The position numbers and the translations under genes were made by a program. This document shows, one piece after another, positions 9,501 through 12,924 of a stretch of DNA of 12,924 nt (positions within the stretch are counted from its first letter, which is position 1; every line of letters begins with the position of its first letter). Origin of the DNA: Amoebophrya sp. AT5.2 (lineage: Eukaryota > Sar > Dinophyceae > Syndiniales > Amoebophryaceae); assembly GCA_005223375.1 (NCBI GenBank), contig RXOD01005678.1, positions 1 through 12,924 of the forward strand, in the 5' to 3' direction. The notes under the pieces were generated by a model that was given only the letters and a program-made list of their open reading frames with translations, made no database searches and was not told the DNA's origin.

Positions 9501-10200
9501 GCAATTTGCTATAGTAAGGTCGGGGCCATCGATCAGCATCACAAATGGAAGGACGGAGGAGCCCTCTGCTTCTCGTGTGGACCACTAATCGGTCAGAACC
9601 TAGTCCCTGAAAGGGAGAGCCTATCTGGGCAACTGTCGGCAAACCTACGCCGGGACCTCAGCGGCTGACTTTTTTCAACTCTACTTAACCGTACGCGTCG
9701 TATAGGGCGTACACGTAGGGCCCCTGCAGCCAGTCCGCGTACATCGCGAGCAGGTAGGCGGCCAAGTAGTCGCGCTTGAGGCGGGAAAATTTCTGGTTCC
9801 GCAGCTGCTGCGCCTTGTACGCGGCGCGGAGGCTCTTCTGCTGCGCTCCGAACGACGCCGGCGAGGGTTCGGCGTCGGGTGAGGTTGGGGCCGCCTCCTC
9901 GAGGTCGATGGGGGGTAGCTGCTCCTCGGGGCCGGACGCGGCATTCGGCCTGCACGACTGGTCCTCGACGTCGTGCAGGCCGACCGGGGCGTAGCCGGCT
10001 TTGTTTCGATCGGATTTGCCGGCGGAGAAGGGTTTGCGCCGATAATCATGGCGGCGCCGCCCGAGCAAAAGCAGGACGACCGCCAGAAAAGAAGTGCACA
10101 CCAAACCGAGGTGCACGGAAAAACGGAGCGCAGCATCGCCATTGTTCGCGGACTCGGACGGCGTCGGAGTAGTTGCAGGGGACGAAACGCTGGCAGACAT
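6568..10200 (-). CDS. MFSD5: MFSD5/MOT2-type molybdate-anion transporter
   Basis: Two exons, 10200-9689 and 9313-6568 (TGA at 6568-6570), joined in frame to 1085 residues. MFSD5/MOT2 proteins are major-facilitator carriers implicated in molybdate uptake across membranes. Sequence support includes a first membrane helix at about 26-47; YADWLQGPYVYALYDAYG ending exon 1 (matching the family's ADWLQAPYLY block); GYADKFGRK at 197-205 (the MFS loop 2-3 motif); SVFESW at 246-251; ALFESSMFIFVFLWTP at 589-604; FELSLGLYFP at 679-688; and NFFRVPLN at 708-715. These follow the family order. The upstream reading extends 24 codons to a GTG, so the first ATG at 10200 is chosen. The protein is about twice the usual length of roughly 450-500 residues, owing to a Ser/Pro/Glu-rich loop (about 400-568) between the two helix bundles and a 337-residue low-complexity tail (749-1085). 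The family call is firm; the substrate is inferred from family. Confidence 0.93.
9314..9688 (-). other. non-canonical intron of the transporter gene, introner-like
   Basis: A 375-nt interruption between the ADWLQ... and GFSKQQNGV parts of the transporter. Removing it restores both frame and family alignment. Exon 1 ends TACGG (9693-9689) and the intron ends with another TACGG (9318-9314), so the cut can slide over five bases. In no register does the intron end in AG: the GT register gives GTTAAG...ATACG. Near its ends are inverted repeats: GCCGCTGA at 9324-9331 plus GGTCC at 9341-9345, against 9653-9665, with TAGAG/CTCTA outside. A target-site-like duplication with inverted ends is the expected form of an introner element. 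Confidence 0.82.
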
Positions 10201-10220
10201 TTGTTTCCCGGTATCGATCA

Positions 10221-10245
10221 CTGCGGTGTCCAAAAAAAAAGGCAG
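10221..10245 (-). promoter_or_regulatory. candidate 3' splice or trans-splice acceptor before the transporter ATG
   Basis: On the minus strand, CTGCC and nine T's (10240-10232) are followed by GGACACCGCAG, whose AG is 10222-10221, then 20 bases to the ATG at 10200. A pyrimidine tract plus AG this close to a start would suit spliced-leader addition if the organism is a dinoflagellate, or the end of a 5'-UTR intron otherwise. Confidence 0.35.
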
Positions 10246-10501
10246 ATGTCCACGTCTGGGCACGGAACTCACTATATCTGATGCGCACGAGGTGGTGGAA
10301 GCAACATTTTTAAAGGCAGATAACTAGTCAACACAAAGTAGGCAGGTGTTTGCCTTTCCAGCATATGGCATGGTGTTTGTGTCCGACTCTCCCGATGAGG
10401 CAGCCGATGGGAAGGAACAGGATCAGGAACACAGGAACGGACAGATATAACACTCGCAGACTTGTCACGTTAGCGAGGACGACGGCGTTTACATTTATTC
10501 T

Positions 10502-10852
10502 CGGGGACGAGGGGCACAGCATCCATATTATGCGGCGTATCGTAATCAACGACGGCCGGCCCTTCTTCATAACCGCACCGAAGAGGAAGGACCCGCTAGC
10601 AGGGGAGCTCGATTTAGATAGTCGTTGGAGTCGTGGGCAACAACGGCCCCGTTGAATGCACTTGAACAGCTGCTGATACCGAGGTAGTAAATTGCAGGTG
10701 GGGAATGAAGAACTGAAGTACGTAGTCGTGCTATGTCACAGTCCTCAGTAGAGAAGAGTACAATAAACTAAACATGCCTAAAATTCGAAAAATAAGATTG
10801 GCACTAGAACAAGCTGTAAGGCATTCATGAAACGCGGTAGGTATCAATCAAC
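10502..10852 (+). repeat. diverged direct repeat, copy 1
   Basis: Copy 1 of a duplicated block, from CGGGGACGAGG to about AACAAGCTG (10816), with weaker similarity to about 10852. Shared landmarks with copy 2 include ATATTATGCGG, CGACGGCCG, GTCGTTGGAGTCGTGG, GAACAGCTGCTGATAC, TGGGGAATGAAGAACTGAAG and TGCTATGTCACA. Scattered substitutions and many small indels point to an old, non-coding duplication. Confidence 0.85.
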
Positions 10853-11390
10853 AAAAAAAATACACAAAGACGATCGAAAATGGCATTACTAGGGGACAGC
10901 TACAAATTGGTAGGTCACTGGCATCGGAGGCCGAGGTTCGGTGAGATAGAAGAGCCTCTGCCTCGCCGCCGATTATCAGTAGCTAGGGTAGTTGTAGTTC
11001 TGGATCTGGTGGAGAGACAATGAATTAAACTAAAAACTGGGGTACCATACACACCATGAAAAATGTAAAATAGACTCAAAACAAGCCAGTGTCAGACGAC
11101 GTCCTTCTCTTCCTCGTCGTCCTCCACCTCCTGCCTTTGGTTTCAACATAAAAAAACAATACTGACGGACTTTATCAATCGATCATATTCCACCTGCCGC
11201 AGGACGAGGACGGATGAGCGCTGACGCTGACCAAACAGATTGTAGTGCCTGCTTCACTTGCGTGTAGTGCCGGGTAGGTAGCGTGCAAGAAGAAACGATC
11301 ATGTAATCGAAATTGCAACTGTTGGAACTAAAACCGGACGTATTCCACCTTGAAAAAATGGACAACTGCGGTAGTGAAACAACAACAGCT

Positions 11391-11748
11391 CGGGGAGAGG
11401 GACAGCATCAATATTATGCGGAGTGTTGTAATCACCGACGGCCGACCCCCTTAACATCCGCACCGAAGTCGAAGAGGAAGAAGCCGCTACCGCTAGCAGG
11501 TGAGCTAGATTTAGATTAGTCGTTGGAGTCGTGGTCAACATCAACAACGGCCCCGCTGAATGAACTACTTGAACAGCTGCTGATACAGACGTAATTGCTG
11601 GTGGGGAATGAAGAACTGAAGTAGTGCTATGTCACAACTCGAGAGGAGTAACAAACTAATATGCACAAAAATCGAAAACCGTAAGACTAAGAAAGACTAG
11701 AACAAGCTGCTCCATATTAATGTACAAATGCGGTAGTGAAACAATAAC
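11391..11748 (+). repeat. diverged direct repeat, copy 2
   Basis: Copy 2 of the block, about 889 bp downstream of copy 1. The 16-base sequence TGCGGTAGTGAAACAA occurs both before it (11367-11382) and at its end (11729-11744), within longer similar stretches of about 30 bases at 11357-11386 and 11719-11748. This suggests either a tandem unit of about 362 bp or a bracketed insertion. Confidence 0.82.
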
Positions 11749-12054
11749 TTCTGAAAGGGGCGCGGGCGGTAGCAATTCGTATAACCTGTCCTTCTATCTA
11801 GTGTGGCGCGACGTCAACGGAGCACTGAGAAGAGGTGAAGTTTAAACTTCTAGCGAGCTGGCACTTCTACCTTTTCCAGGAAAAGAAAAAGTTGCAGTAG
11901 GAATGATCGAAGTATACGAATACGTGACGAAGCGCTCCCCTGAGCACAGCCTCTGAACGCACTGACAACGGGCTCCGGGAACGCGGGGAGACAGCCTGTG
12001 CGTTATCGCCTCTTTGCGCCGAAAACGTCGGGCCGCCGCCCAAAAAGAAATGAA

Positions 12055-12924
12055 TTAAATTCCGTTGAAAAAAATATCAAAAGGATCCGTCGTCGTAGTG
12101 GAAGTGGTTGTCCTCGTAGGTTCGGCCGCCGGTGCCGTTGCCACGTGTTCCGCAGTAGGGTACGCAACGTGACAACTTCCCTCATCCCAGTAGCTCACTG
12201 GCAGAACTTCGATTTCGTTCCCGAAATCGAAGTCCGTTGGTCGTTTCAAGAAGAACTGCTTCCCCAATTGAGTCACCCCCTCCGCACTGTCTCCGCGTTG
12301 GTACTCGTAGTGGTTTCCCGTGTAGGTTTTGCACGTGTGGAGGTGTTCCCCCTCTTGGTAGACCTGATCGTTGTTCCTAGTATGTACCAGCCTCCGATAC
12401 TCTACGCTTCGCGTGAAGTACGCGACACAATTCGGGGTGGAAGCGCAGCGCCGTTTGCATTCGTCTTCGTCGACGTCGGATTTCTCCTTCCGCTCGGTGA
12501 GTTCGAGGTCGTGGTAAACGGCCGTTCTGCTCACGGGCTTGTCTGATGGGTTACCAGGGTCATGCGGCCGCAGTTGATAGGTATGCACGCGCCGCACGCG
12601 TCGTTCCTCGAGTCGACCGTGTGCTTGTTCCTCGAGTTGATCCACCCCGCCGCATTGGAACCAAGCAAATTCGCCCTGGAGCTCTTTTGCTGTCTTTTCC
12701 AGAAACTTGTCAAACGACCGTTGCGTCGGGCGCGCGACCTTCTCGGCTATGTTCTTGAAAACATTCCCGTCTTTTTCCAGCAATCTCTCCAGCTTGCCAA
12801 CCTGAGTCGCCCGCTTGTCCCCATCCAGCCTGTTCACCATGTCTTCTCCATCTGACAGTCCGACGGAGTAGATAGCGTTGCACTCACTTCTACAGGCCTC
12901 TCCACAGTTCTTCGTGATCGTCTC
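12055..12924 (-). CDS. PAN/apple-like Cys-containing protein, 5' truncated by window
   Basis: The frame is open from the right edge to a TAA at 12055-12057, giving 289 residues. An ATG at 12840 is internal, since 28 in-frame residues including three Cys (CGEACRSEC) precede it, so the gene almost certainly continues beyond the window. The central part reads ECKRRCASTPNCVAYFT with Cys at about 156, 160, 166, 198 and 251. That C-x3-C-x5-C pattern followed by an aromatic strand is typical of PAN/apple domains, which are disulfide-stabilised adhesive modules of secreted or surface proteins. The earlier CGEACRSEC may be the end of a preceding repeat. Residues about 265-280 are a Thr-rich linker, and the protein ends DPFDIFFNGI. 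No membrane helix is visible in this part. An Arg-rich stretch near 104-120 is less convincing and could hide a short intron. The domain call is by pattern only. Confidence 0.65.
   Translation of the reverse strand, partial: ETITKNCGEACRSECNAIYSVGLSDGEDMVNRLDGDKRATQVGKLERLLEKDGNVFKNIAEKVARPTQRSFDKFLEKTAKELQGEFAWFQCGGVDQLEEQAHGRLEERRVRRVHTYQLRPHDPGNPSDKPVSRTAVYHDLELTERKEKSDVDEDECKRRCASTPNCVAYFTRSVEYRRLVHTRNNDQVYQEGEHLHTCKTYTGNHYEYQRGDSAEGVTQLGKQFFLKRPTDFDFGNEIEVLPVSYWDEGSCHVAYPTAEHVATAPAAEPTRTTTSTTTTDPFDIFFNGI

Larger units (their letters stand above)
10201..12054. other. long spacer with duplicated block, no supported gene
   Basis: This 1.85-kb stretch lies between the start of the transporter gene and the stop of the PAN-like gene. 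It contains the diverged direct repeat listed separately and some hairpins: 10923-10936 with 10961-10973, the perfect palindrome GAAGTTTAAACTTC at 11837-11850, and CTTTTCC-A-GGAAAAG at 11871-11885. Plus-strand frames at about 10350-10655 and 11313-11519 share a LAGELDLD stretch only because they fall in the two repeat copies, and their frames diverge elsewhere. Confidence 0.5.

Noticed and set aside
9685..10200. Exon 1 of the transporter as a separate short membrane protein ending at the TAA after DAYG
   Set aside because: The family block that begins at ADWLQ continues in frame at 9313 after removing 375 nt, and the exon 2 reading has no proper ATG at its start (the apparent first codon is GTG).
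10350..11519. Plus-strand frames at 10350-10655 and 11313-11519 as paralogous genes sharing LAGELDLD
   Set aside because: They fall in the two repeat copies, but small indels put the flanking parts in different frames and one ends at once in a stop. The similarity is at DNA level.
1..12924. Bacterial-style features: operons, Shine-Dalgarno sites, CRISPR arrays, tRNA or rRNA genes
   Set aside because: Split genes and eukaryotic protein families rule out a prokaryotic reading. No regularly spaced short repeats and no tRNA cloverleaf or rRNA sequence were recognised by eye.

Overview
This window is nuclear DNA from a eukaryote, most likely a flagellated protist. The coding regions are GC-rich with AT-richer spacers. 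One gene is clearly split into five exons with GT-AG introns. Another gene has an intron whose ends break the GT-AG rule and look like a transposon insertion. The proteins carry long low-complexity tails. A sperm-tail PG-rich (STPGR) protein implies an axoneme. All well-supported genes lie on the minus strand. Together with the insertion-like intron, this suggests an alveolate, and a dinoflagellate of the Amoebophrya (Syndiniales) type would fit. That placement is inference, because no rRNA or marker gene is present.

Layout, left to right: a possible 3' end of a plus-strand gene (1-99, weak); about 1 kb with no convincing gene; a minus-strand gene for a 519-residue Lys/Gly/Ala-rich low-complexity protein with an acidic tail (1129-2688); an AT-rich spacer with one possible stray exon (about 3499-3705); a five-exon minus-strand STPGR gene (3757-5976, 265 aa after joining); a quiet spacer; a two-exon minus-strand gene for an MFSD5/MOT2-type molybdate-anion transporter (6568-10200, 1085 aa); a 1.85-kb spacer holding a diverged direct repeat of about 315 bp; and the 3' part of a minus-strand gene for a Cys-containing PAN/apple-like protein (12055-12924, running off the right edge).

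The genes do not form an obvious pathway: one is axonemal, one is a membrane transporter, one is probably an extracellular or surface domain, and one is unassigned. The most interesting structure is the transporter intron (9314-9688). It is flanked by a 5-bp direct repeat (TACGG), cannot end in AG in any register, and has inverted repeats at both ends, as expected for an introner element (an intron born from a mobile-element insertion). Second is intron 2 of the STPGR gene, which holds a near-identical but frame-broken copy of the preceding exon's end plus older decayed units spaced about 84-90 bp apart. All exon joins were worked out by hand from frame, splice dinucleotides and remembered family sequence; no search or alignment program was run.
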